Assembly (NCBI GenBank): GCA_002307905.1
Contig: DBUL01000242.1
Span: 14,313 to 21,240, forward strand
Origin: Rhizobiaceae bacterium UBA1291
GTDB taxonomy: Bacteria > Pseudomonadota > Alphaproteobacteria > Rhizobiales > Rhizobiaceae
Direction of reading: 5' to 3'
Length of the DNA: 6,928 bases
The notes beneath the pieces were generated by a model, which saw only the letters and a program-made list of their open reading frames with translations, was not told the DNA's origin and did no database searches. Below, piece after piece: positions 1 to 4,456 of this stretch. The translations under genes and the position numbers were made by a program. Within the stretch, counting starts at the first letter, position 1, and each line of letters begins with the position of its first letter.

Positions 1-680
1 GCGGCGCTTATGAACAGGGCGTCATCGTGCGTGGTCATTATATGGTCGCCGCGCACACCAATTTCGGCAAGTGCATCCTTTGAAAACGTAGCGTCTCGCA
101 GCCCAATCAGAGATACCGATGAAAACCCGGAATTGGCACTTTTCCGGTCATATTCATCGGACCAAACCCCGACATTCTGGCCAGACATTACGACAGGTGT
201 GCGGAACATAGACGCGATGCGGCAAACGGTCATTCCGTCCCATAGGCGAGATGCTGTGGGCCCCATCAAGTAGCCGCCTCCGGCGTAGTAGATTAGTCTT
301 GCATCCCTTATCTGCTCAACCAGAGACAGTTGCCGAGCTGTGAGGGAATGTCTTTCGCCGGCGGCGAATTTTTCAGACTCGGCTAAGACGTGTGCGGCTT
401 GGTCTAATAGCCAAGAACGGTTCTGCGGTTGCTCGAAACGAACATACCGATGCCAGTCCAGATCATAGTCGAACAGCGCAACGCGCGGGGCGTAACCAAC
501 AGCCCCCAGGTTGTGTATGCCAGCAGTCTGGTTGAGATCAGGAGTCAACACAACTAGGGTCGCGTCGGGGATTGATGTCTTGAGATCGTCTATGGTGCCG
601 GCCAACTGCGCATCGTCGCCAACATTCTTGCCGCCATACCCGCCCAAAACAAGAATAGTCCCGCGTTTTTCTGGATACAT
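1..680 (-). CDS. Polysaccharide pyruvyl transferase family protein (C-terminus beyond the window)
   Basis: About 226 codons are readable leftward from an ATG at 680 with no stop before the window edge, so the 3' end is missing. The product resembles the polysaccharide pyruvyl transferase family (CsaB/WcaK-like), which transfers ketal pyruvate from phosphoenolpyruvate to sugars of exopolysaccharides or cell-wall polymers in the cytoplasm. Visible motifs are the N-terminal glycine-rich GGYGGKNVGDDAQL (residues 13-26), YYAGGGYLMG (about 131-140), SGQNVGVW (about 165-172), and an 'IGLRD...S' stretch followed by TTHDDALF near the right end of the visible part. This order matches the family. An in-frame GTG at 713 is an alternative start; neither start has a strong ribosome-binding site, although GGGGAT lies about 9 bases before the ATG. 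GC is about 48% in a sampled 60-base block, below the phage-like gene to its right, which suggests transfer. The family call is fairly secure; the acceptor sugar is unknown. Confidence 0.8.
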   Translation of the reverse strand, partial: MYPEKRGTILVLGGYGGKNVGDDAQLAGTIDDLKTSIPDATLVVLTPDLNQTAGIHNLGAVGYAPRVALFDYDLDWHRYVRFEQPQNRSWLLDQAAHVLAESEKFAAGERHSLTARQLSLVEQIRDARLIYYAGGGYLMGPTASRLWDGMTVCRIASMFRTPVVMSGQNVGVWSDEYDRKSANSGFSSVSLIGLRDATFSKDALAEIGVRGDHIMTTHDDALFISA

Positions 681-739
681 TGTAGAAATATCCCCATCCC
701 ACTCAAATTGCACGCCAACCGCTAATTGACCACTCCGTC

Positions 740-892
740 ATGGTCAAGCCGCAATATTTCGCACTGCAACTATCGGACGCGCCCATGCACCGCATCCTTG
801 CCAATGCCAGCCGTCTCCTGTCTCGCATGACGGGAGGCGCGGAAAACACCACGCTTTGCCACCGTGCGGCGATGCGTTGGGTTCAATCGTGA
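740..892 (+). CDS. Possible 50-residue phage-type protein
   Basis: A 50-codon ORF runs from an ATG at 740 to a TGA at 890-892. Its second half reads NASRLLSRMTGG followed by ENTTLCHRAA. This resembles a pattern I associate with small proteins near phage tail and lysis genes (an N-x-L-x-GG turn followed by a T-L-x-x-R stretch), but I cannot confirm the family. The stop overlaps a GTG at 889-891 of the following C1q-like reading frame (GTGA arrangement), which would allow translational coupling. There is no convincing Shine-Dalgarno sequence before 740. It could be a fragment of a larger lost gene or a chance ORF. Confidence 0.3.
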   Translation: MVKPQYFALQLSDAPMHRILANASRLLSRMTGGAENTTLCHRAAMRWVQS

Positions 893-1245
893 AGTTCACG
901 GCCGAAATCGGCGGCATAGGCCCGGCCTGCTATGACCCTTCGACGGGCTATTTCCAGGCTCCCGAAACAGGACCTTATGAGGTAAACGCGTCCGTGGTCT
1001 ACGAAGACGGAACAGCCGCAGAGAAATATTGTGAAGTCGTTGACGACGCCGGAACAAATCTTCTCGGAACTCTGCTGGTCGGTGTCGCAAGCAATGTCGG
1101 CACCTCGACCAACGAGGCCCATGGGACCATATGCGTGCCGGTTCGTCTCAGAGACGGGCAAAAGATGGGCCTGAAAGTCACTGCGGCGAACGGCACTCGC
1201 AATAGCACCACGCGCGGCAGCCTCTACATCAAGAAGATGACCTAG
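856..1245 (+). CDS. C1q-like domain protein, probable tail-appendage tip fragment
   Basis: The protein is essentially one C1q/TNF-type jelly-roll domain. It shows the expected order: an opening strand VKFTAEIGG, then YDPSTGYFQAPETGPYEVNAS (about residues 26-46, the 'F-x-a-P-x-x-G-x-Y' signature), a central variable strand region, the late VPVRLRDGQKMGLKV segment, and a closing strand RGSLYIKKM. Such domains commonly form the trimeric receptor-contacting tip of phage tail fibres and structural proteins. Here the domain has no fibre or tail-attachment portion: the open frame begins at 730 and the only starts are TTG 856, TTG 877 and GTG 889. GTG 889 overlaps the stop of the preceding ORF. The gene is therefore best read as the surviving 3' end of a tail gene, or as a stand-alone tip protein. 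A sampled block is 63% GC. A stem-loop follows the stop. The fold call is moderately confident; the start and the completeness of the gene are doubtful. Confidence 0.65.
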   Translation: MPPCGDALGSIVKFTAEIGGIGPACYDPSTGYFQAPETGPYEVNASVVYEDGTAAEKYCEVVDDAGTNLLGTLLVGVASNVGTSTNEAHGTICVPVRLRDGQKMGLKVTAANGTRNSTTRGSLYIKKMT

Positions 1246-1276
1246 ACGGAGCAGCGATCCGCCACACGACAAGACA

Positions 1277-1305
1277 GCCTCGCCTTCCAAGTTGGGAGGC
1301 GAGGC
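1277..1305 (+). terminator. Strong stem-loop after the C1q-like gene
   Basis: GCCTCGCCT (1277-1285) pairs perfectly with AGGCGAGGC (1297-1305). The stem continues through one T-G wobble and CCA/TGG to a 3-base loop. It sits 32 bases after the stop at 1245. No T-run follows on either strand, so it is a terminator-like or mRNA-stabilising hairpin rather than a textbook intrinsic terminator. Confidence 0.45.
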
Positions 1306-1344
1306 TAACAAGATCTGCCGCTTCAGCGCAATAAGGAAGAACAA

Positions 1345-1719
1345 ATGAACCACCACCAAGACCGAATTTCAAATTACCAAGACCGAATCTCCGTTCGAGA
1401 TTTCGAGATCATAAACAAGCCTGCGCGATCAGGGCGCGGAACGCTGCTGGCGAAATTCACGACTTCGATCGGCGGAATCACGCTGCTCTGCTGTGTGCTC
1501 GTGGAAGCTGACGACGGCTATCAAGCTGTATTGCCACCTGGTGGCGTGGGGTCCGATGGCCGTCGATCGGTTTTTTTCGCCGACCCCGACCTCAGGGACC
1601 GCGTTCTCCGGCTGGCGCAATTGAAGATGCTCGACGAGCCGGGTGAGGCAGAAGACGCCGGCTTGCGGCGGGTGCTTGGCTCGGGCGAACGTGAGGCGTT
1701 GGAACGTGCGGGGATTTGA
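1345..1719 (+). CDS. Small protein of unknown function, phage/plasmid type
   Basis: This 124-residue protein starts at an ATG preceded by AAGGAAG five bases away, so the start is well supported. After an N-terminal repeat (QDRIS twice), the sequence SVRDFEIINKPARSGRGTLL opens an apparently beta-rich segment (LLAKFTTSIGGITLLCCVLVE, then a G-Y-x-x-V-L-P-P strand, then RRSVFFADPDLRDRVLRLA). The C-terminus, about residues 95-124, is charged and helical. The 'V-R-D-F-x-I-x-N-K ... G-C-x-L ... P-P ... F-x-D-x-x-L-R' layout resembles small hypothetical proteins of rhizobial mobile elements and loosely the SpoVG-like fold, but I do not recognise a defined family. Its stop (TGA, 1717-1719) directly abuts the stop of the opposite-strand gene, the two forming the palindrome TGATCA. 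It is probably monocistronic, about 100 bp after the C1q-like gene. Confidence 0.7.
   Translation: MNHHQDRISNYQDRISVRDFEIINKPARSGRGTLLAKFTTSIGGITLLCCVLVEADDGYQAVLPPGGVGSDGRRSVFFADPDLRDRVLRLAQLKMLDEPGEAEDAGLRRVLGSGEREALERAGI
1355..1388 (+). repeat. In-frame 21-bp tandem duplication
   Basis: ACCAAGACCGAAT occurs at 1355-1367 and again at 1376-1388, a 21-base period that is a multiple of three. It gives the repeated residues QDRIS near the N-terminus of the 124-residue protein, as expected of a recent seven-codon duplication. Confidence 0.8.
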
Positions 1720-2211
1720 TCATTTAATCGTCGCCAACGCAAACTGGATATTGATTGGCGCGCCCTTCCACTCGAACACATCGATCACCCGGTCCTTGCT
1801 TTTCGGAAAGGAGTGATTTTCCATATGCTGTTGTGCGGTGCCGTTGATGGGCCATACCGAGAAGAGTCGCCGCGTACCGCCCTTGATTACATAGAGCCCG
1901 CCCGGAATGTCTTCGTCATTGATGGGGTAACACCGCATAAGAAACTCCCCATCGACGTCGCGTCCGCCGCACCGAGTTGCCCCATAGATGCCCCTGTCAT
2001 AGAGTCCCTCAAGCGCTCGTTGTGCAGCTGCGCGAACCTCATCGCGAACATCGCTCTTTGCTCCAAAGCCATCGATAGCAGGTGAGGAGTGCTTAACAAC
2101 GATGGGTGGCGGGGAACTCTCGAAGGCTCCTAGTCCGCTCATAATGTAGTACGCAATTACTAGCGGCACGACCAACTTGAACAGCTTCCAAAGCTCGCCA
2201 ATCAACTGCAT
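1720..2211 (-). CDS. Membrane-anchored extracytoplasmic protein of unknown function
   Basis: This 163-residue protein has one hydrophobic segment near its N-terminus (about residues 10-30, KLVVPLVIAYYIMSGLGAF), preceded by a short stretch containing lysines. A roughly 130-residue soluble domain follows, and the positive-inside pattern places it outside the cytoplasm. It has two cysteines (C81 and C94) that could form a disulphide, a YPINDEDIPGGLYVI segment and a tryptophan- and glycine-rich middle. I do not recognise the family. The ATG at 2211 is chosen because GAGGGGG lies just before it; an ATG at 2229 is in frame but lacks such a site. Upstream on the same strand lie a probable 30-residue membrane peptide and the LexA box, so the two may form an SOS-controlled unit. 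The 3' end abuts the stop of the plus-strand gene without a gap. Confidence 0.65.
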   Translation of the reverse strand: MQLIGELWKLFKLVVPLVIAYYIMSGLGAFESSPPPIVVKHSSPAIDGFGAKSDVRDEVRAAAQRALEGLYDRGIYGATRCGGRDVDGEFLMRCYPINDEDIPGGLYVIKGGTRRLFSVWPINGTAQQHMENHSFPKSKDRVIDVFEWKGAPINIQFALATIK

Positions 2212-2271
2212 CACACCCCCTCTTTCCATTCGCGCCTTGGAACCGCTACGGCCGGTTGTCCATCTGGCGGG

Positions 2272-2364
2272 CTACACCAAGCCAAACAGTCGCGCAAAGT
2301 TCGCCAAAACGCCAAGAACCGCGGCGAGGAATGCTACAAGAACAATTATCATGGGTAGCCACAC
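2272..2364 (-). CDS. Probable 26-30 residue hydrophobic membrane peptide
   Basis: A short minus-strand ORF starts at GTG 2364 (30 residues) or ATG 2352 (26 residues) and ends in TAG at 2274-2272. From the ATG it opens MIIVLVAFLAAVLGVLANFA, and the rest is short with a single arginine: one membrane-spanning helix. GAGGGG (2369-2374, minus strand) stands four bases before the GTG, favouring that start. The ORF lies between the LexA box (24 bases upstream of its start) and the 163-residue membrane protein on the same strand. Its size and SOS-box context recall TisB-type SOS-induced membrane toxins, but the sequence is not TisB. A holin-like or accessory membrane role is equally possible. No experimental or family support is visible. 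Confidence 0.45.
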   Translation of the reverse strand: MWLPMIIVLVAFLAAVLGVLANFARLFGLV

Positions 2365-2387
2365 GACACCCCTCGACTGATCTAGAT

Positions 2388-2402
2388 GTTCCGTTTATGT
2401 TC
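2388..2402. promoter_or_regulatory. LexA (SOS) operator, alphaproteobacterial type
   Basis: GTTC-CGTTTAT-GTTC matches exactly the GTTC-N7-GTTC consensus established for LexA in Alphaproteobacteria; on the other strand it reads GAAC-ATAAACG-GAAC. It sits in the intergenic space between divergent genes, 6 bases before the ATG at 2408 and 24 bases before the GTG at 2364. It could therefore control either or both; the larger distance to the minus-strand start better fits an ordinary promoter with a leader. Confidence 0.7.
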
Positions 2403-2407
2403 CGAGC

Positions 2408-2653
2408 ATGAGAAACAAACGCCGAAAGCAGCTTTCCGAAATCGACCACGCCCGCCTAATCGAGGCGGCGCGTGTATTTTGCATAGGTCTCAATGACCTG
2501 TCGAGTGGTGTAGCGCCATCGGCCGCGGATTATTGGACGCTACACGAGCTCAATTTGAGCGTGTTGGCGACGCTGGAAAAACTGACCGGAAAGCCCGCAC
2601 CCTGGATCCTGCCAGCATTGGGCAAGAGCGCGCCAGATTGCAAGGGCGGTTAG
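2408..2653 (+). CDS. 81-residue protein of unknown function, next to the SOS box
   Basis: This small soluble protein has a basic start (MRNKRRKQL), two predicted helices (EIDHARLIEAARVFC and SAADYWTLHELNLSVLATLEKLTG) and the ending GKPAPWILP. The 'A-x-x-Y-x-x-L-x-x-L-x-x-x-V-L-x-x-x-x-x-x-T-G-K-P-x-P-W' layout resembles short hypothetical proteins of rhizobial prophages, without a known role. The ATG at 2408 lies six bases after the LexA box and has no Shine-Dalgarno sequence, so translation would be leaderless or weak; a later start cannot be excluded. The stop lies only four bases before the stop of the convergent, frameshifted HTH gene. Codon choice in this frame looks coding, with a fairly GC-rich third position. 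Confidence 0.6.
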   Translation: MRNKRRKQLSEIDHARLIEAARVFCIGLNDLSSGVAPSAADYWTLHELNLSVLATLEKLTGKPAPWILPALGKSAPDCKGG

Positions 2654-2657
2654 GGAT

Positions 2658-2896
2658 CTAACCACCGCGAGCTTTACGCGCATCGCGTTCCCTTTTCCAT
2701 TTCTGCAGGTCCGTCTCGGCTGCATTGTCTTTGACGGCCAGCCCGCTGATCTCGTCAAGCTTTGCGTCAATCGCGCGCTTGTCCCACCGTGCGGCATCTT
2801 GTGGCCGGCGACCCACATTGAAAGGCACGTTGGGCTGATCCCGCAATAGGCTGCAGCTTCCTTGCGGCCTATGAGGCGCGGGCCGTTGTCGGTCAT
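2658..2896 (-). pseudogene. Frameshifted excisionase/AlpA-like small HTH protein
   Basis: The ATG at 2896 overlaps the stop of the upstream gene (ATGA). Its frame gives RLIGRKEAAAYCGISPTCLS then MWVAGHKMP, the typical first half of a small excisionase/AlpA-type helix-turn-helix protein. The expected second half, RWDKRAIDAKLDEISGLA and a charged KWKRERDARKARGG tail ending in TAG at 2658, lies in a different frame. The switch is needed around 2780-2795, where the usual 'P-G-T-x-R-W-D' link between 'K-M-P' and 'R-W-D' is missing. This suggests a small deletion of 3n+1 bases. Reading on in the first frame gives low-complexity, non-family sequence. It is the last gene of the minus-strand operon. 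A sequencing error is possible but would not restore the missing linker residues. Confidence 0.65.
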
Positions 2897-3441
2897 GTCT
2901 TTTCCTTTAGGTGGCGACCCCAACCGCCAGGGCCTTTCCCATGTTTGAGGCGGAGCTTTATCCAGCGGTCGACAATCGCAATTTGCTCTCGCCCCTTCTC
3001 TGTAATTGAAACCCTCTTGTCGCCTTGTTCGTCGCGGCCGACCTCGACTGCTAGCCCCGCGCTCAGGAACGTATCGATGGTCCGAGGACCGGCACCACTG
3101 ATCTGCTTGTGCGTCAGAGGCCTTCTGCTGCCCGCTAAGGCTCGCAGCACGTCCATCTGGCGTCGATCGACCGAGCACGAAGGGCCAAAACGCCAAGCGA
3201 TATCTTTCAAGTCCAGGGTCGGCGCGGCTTTCACGCTCGCCGGCTTGGGCGACTTTGCCGGCTCGCGCATGACCTGCCACAACTCTAAAATGTCAGCCTC
3301 CGAGAAAAGGTAATCTCTCCCCCGGCGAGAGCAGAGCCCGTACTGCCTACCAAGCTTAATAACCCCGCGGTTGGTTAGGCGAAGGCGTTCTGCGGCCTCT
3401 TCGGCTGTATAGATGGTGTCAAGTGGAGGATTGCCAGTCAT
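2893..3441 (-). CDS. Two-domain HTH/winged-helix DNA-binding protein
   Basis: This 182-residue protein has an N-terminal MerR/excisionase-like helix-turn-helix (YTAEEAAERLRLTNRGVIKL, residues 11-30, followed by a short wing GRDYLFSEADILELW at about 41-55). A proline- and alanine-rich linker (about 60-75) leads to a C-terminal winged-helix domain (VDRRQMDVLRAL, then LTHKQISGAGPRTIDTFLSA, residues 109-128, then an E-V-G-R-D-E-Q-G-D-K-R-V-S-I-T wing). The last 25 residues are basic. It probably binds DNA as an accessory regulator or directionality factor of the element; the target is unknown. The ATG at 3441 is preferred because it overlaps the upstream stop as ATGA; an ATG at 3456 is in frame. 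Its own stop overlaps the next gene's start, again as ATGA, so the genes are translationally coupled. Confidence 0.7.
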   Translation of the reverse strand: MTGNPPLDTIYTAEEAAERLRLTNRGVIKLGRQYGLCSRRGRDYLFSEADILELWQVMREPAKSPKPASVKAAPTLDLKDIAWRFGPSCSVDRRQMDVLRALAGSRRPLTHKQISGAGPRTIDTFLSAGLAVEVGRDEQGDKRVSITEKGREQIAIVDRWIKLRLKHGKGPGGWGRHLKEKT

Positions 3442-3626
3442 CTGACCGCCCGCCATACCGCACCGGCCAGGAAGGCGGCGAGGACGTCATCAAGGCGCCA
3501 TCCCATGCTGTAGTCGATTGGGTTTACCTGTCGGCCGTACTCCGCTGCAGCCCGCTTGGCTTCGTCTTCATCGATTGAGGCTGCTAGGCGTGGCGCGAGG
3601 TCGTGGCTCTTGTCGAAAGGATCCAT
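3438..3626 (-). CDS. 62-residue protein of unknown function
   Basis: The start at ATG 3626 is fixed by an excellent ribosome-binding site (GGAGG five bases upstream). A longer in-frame TTG start at 3743 lacks one. The protein begins MDPFDKSHDLAPRLAASIDE and has a charged helix (EDEAKRAAAEYGR). It ends with a moderately hydrophobic helix (WRLDDVLAAFLAGAVWRAV) that could be amphipathic or membrane-associated. I do not recognise a family. The stop overlaps the start of the following HTH gene (ATGA), so it is co-translated with it in the minus-strand operon led by the XRE regulator. Confidence 0.6.
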   Translation of the reverse strand: MDPFDKSHDLAPRLAASIDEDEAKRAAAEYGRQVNPIDYSMGWRLDDVLAAFLAGAVWRAVR

Positions 3627-3750
3627 GAGGACCTCCACAAACGGTTTCAACTTTGCCTCCGACAAGAATGCCGTAGGCGGTGCGAACCTCTTTTGTGGTG
3701 CCAGGCGGGTAGACCTGTTTCCTGCGGTTGGTGAAGCCGCCAATGAGAAG
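3627..3750 (-). other. Gap in the minus-strand operon with a start-less coding-like frame
   Basis: This 124-base stretch separates the 84-residue and 62-residue genes. In the frame that continues past the TAG of the 84-residue gene, it reads as plausible protein (GGFTNRRKQVYPPGTTKEVR, then AYGILVGGKVETVCGG) with GC-rich third positions in its first half. That frame has no ATG, GTG or TTG start. It may be a remnant of a gene or of a longer version of the upstream gene. The GGAGG site of the next gene lies at its end. Confidence 0.35.
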
Positions 3751-4005
3751 CTAGCGCTCGGTGGTGGGCGGCGTCAATACGATGGCCGACAAATGCTGTA
3801 TATCCATGTCCCTGACCGCATCCGTGACTTCGGCAAGCGGCTGCCCAAACCAGGCCTTGGCGGCATCGACGTGAGGACCATGCGGCGCCGGATATGAGCC
3901 GAGTCCGGTAATCCATTTTCGAAGAATGTCTCGATCCATCTTGCCGTTCCGGTATTGGTCACGCATGCGGCTCACTGCGGCGAGCAGATCAACGGTCTGC
4001 TTCAT
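3751..4005 (-). CDS. 84-residue protein of unknown function
   Basis: The ATG at 4005 is one base after the TGA of the XRE gene (TGACATG), with GGTGGG a few bases before. In-frame GTG codons at 4014 and 4017 are possible alternatives. The protein is soluble and mainly helical: a basic N-terminal half (MKQTVDLLAAVSRMRDQYRN, then GKMDRDILRKWITG), a proline/histidine turn (YPAPHGPHVD), then AAKAWFGQPLAEVTDAVRD and a short hydrophobic strand. I do not recognise a family. Its tight spacing behind the repressor gene shows it is co-transcribed with the regulator. In-frame coding-like sequence continues after its TAG stop, so it may be a truncated form of a longer protein. Confidence 0.6.
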   Translation of the reverse strand: MKQTVDLLAAVSRMRDQYRNGKMDRDILRKWITGLGSYPAPHGPHVDAAKAWFGQPLAEVTDAVRDMDIQHLSAIVLTPPTTER

Positions 4006-4006
4006 G

Positions 4007-4324
4007 TCACCCACCACTGCCGCCGCTGGAGGCCGGATCCAGATACTCCTTATACTGGATTGTTTCGTCGTTGCTCATGGGAGCGTCCGGAGAGGCTGAA
4101 AGCCGGACGCCAGGCCCACCACCGGCCGAGTTCGCGTGGTCATCGATGAAGGTGATGCCGGCGGATTCGAGACACTTCTGCAGCGTGTCTATCGTCGACT
4201 GCTTGGCGTCGCTACCGTTCTCGATGCGGGAAATCGTATTTGCCGTTATGCCTGACATTCCCGCCAGATCCCTGACGCCAATACCTAATGCGGCCCTGGC
4301 CATTCTTAGCTGGATTGCCTTCAT
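4007..4324 (-). CDS. XRE-family transcriptional regulator (phage repressor-like)
   Basis: This 105-residue protein has a Cro/CI-type helix-turn-helix at residues 16-37 (VRDLAGMSGITANTISRIEN), preceded by MKAIQLRMARAALGIG. The helix STIDTLQKCLESAGITFIDD and the motif GGGPGVRL (68-75) follow, a layout very common in small alphaproteobacterial XRE regulators. A 30-residue polar tail ending in glycine and serine is an extra. It probably represses the divergent plus-strand operon and its own gene. A perfect 17-bp palindrome ends two bases before its start codon, and no Shine-Dalgarno sequence is present, so the mRNA may be leaderless, as for CI of phage lambda. It heads the minus-strand operon; the next gene begins one base after its stop. 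The family call is secure; its exact operators are inferred. Confidence 0.88.
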   Translation of the reverse strand: MKAIQLRMARAALGIGVRDLAGMSGITANTISRIENGSDAKQSTIDTLQKCLESAGITFIDDHANSAGGGPGVRLSASPDAPMSNDETIQYKEYLDPASSGGSGG

Positions 4325-4325
4325 T

Positions 4326-4342
4326 TTTGTACCCTGTACAAA
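4326..4342. promoter_or_regulatory. Perfect 17-bp palindrome, probable XRE operator
   Basis: TTTGTAC-CCT-GTACAAA is a perfect inverted repeat with 7-base arms and a 3-base centre. It lies directly upstream of the XRE start codon (4324) and just upstream of the -35 element of the divergent promoter, as expected of an autoregulatory operator. Partial copies (GTACAAA and TATGTAC) recur at 4386-4403. Confidence 0.7.
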
Positions 4343-4348
4343 TACGTG

Positions 4349-4376
4349 TTGACATTAACCACAATGCGGCTATCAT
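4349..4376 (+). promoter_or_regulatory. Sigma-70-type promoter of the rightward operon
   Basis: A perfect TTGACA (4349-4354) is followed after 16 bases by TATCAT (4371-4376), five of six matches to the -10 consensus. Transcription would start near 4383 and read into the three-gene operon. Putative operator sequences lie upstream, over the -10 and just downstream, suggesting repression by the divergent XRE protein. Confidence 0.65.
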
Positions 4377-4380
4377 TGTG
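4360..4380. promoter_or_regulatory. 21-bp inverted repeat over the -10 element
   Basis: CACAATG (4360-4366) and CATTGTG (4374-4380) form perfect 7-base arms around a 7-base spacer. The right arm overlaps the -10 hexamer. Its sequence differs from the GTAC palindromes, so it may bind a second protein, for example the two-domain HTH product, or form an RNA hairpin if transcription starts further upstream. Confidence 0.5.
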
Positions 4381-4385
4381 ACACC

Positions 4386-4403
4386 GTACAAACGAATATG
4401 TAC
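4386..4403. promoter_or_regulatory. Second GTAC operator-like pair
   Basis: GTACAAA (4386-4392) and TATGTAC (4397-4403) are an imperfect inverted repeat (6 of 7 arm matches). Its half-sites equal or nearly equal those of the 4326-4342 palindrome but face outward with a 4-base spacer. It lies at about +3 to +20 of the predicted rightward transcript, where a bound repressor would block initiation. Confidence 0.45.
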
Positions 4404-4456
4404 AGACGCAACAAAGGAGCCTGATCGTGGTTAATGAAACGCGAAGGAGCAACCCA

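Noticed and set aside
10..273. Plus-strand ORF of 87 codons, and a second at 511-729
   Set aside because: Both run antisense to the pyruvyl transferase-like frame, which carries recognisable family motifs; their own translations are serine- and arginine-rich with no domain.
883..1359. Minus-strand ORF of 158 codons
   Set aside because: Antisense shadow of the C1q-like gene and the following spacer; the plus-strand frame has the clear jelly-roll signature.
2540..3280. Minus-strand ORF of 246 codons
   Set aside because: It crosses out of frame through the two-domain HTH gene and then contains the first half of the excisionase-like gene in frame; only that part (from 2896) is meaningful.
3556..3897. 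Plus-strand ORF of 113 codons opposite the minus-strand operon
   Set aside because: Antisense to genes with good ribosome-binding sites and ATGA overlaps; no coding character of its own.
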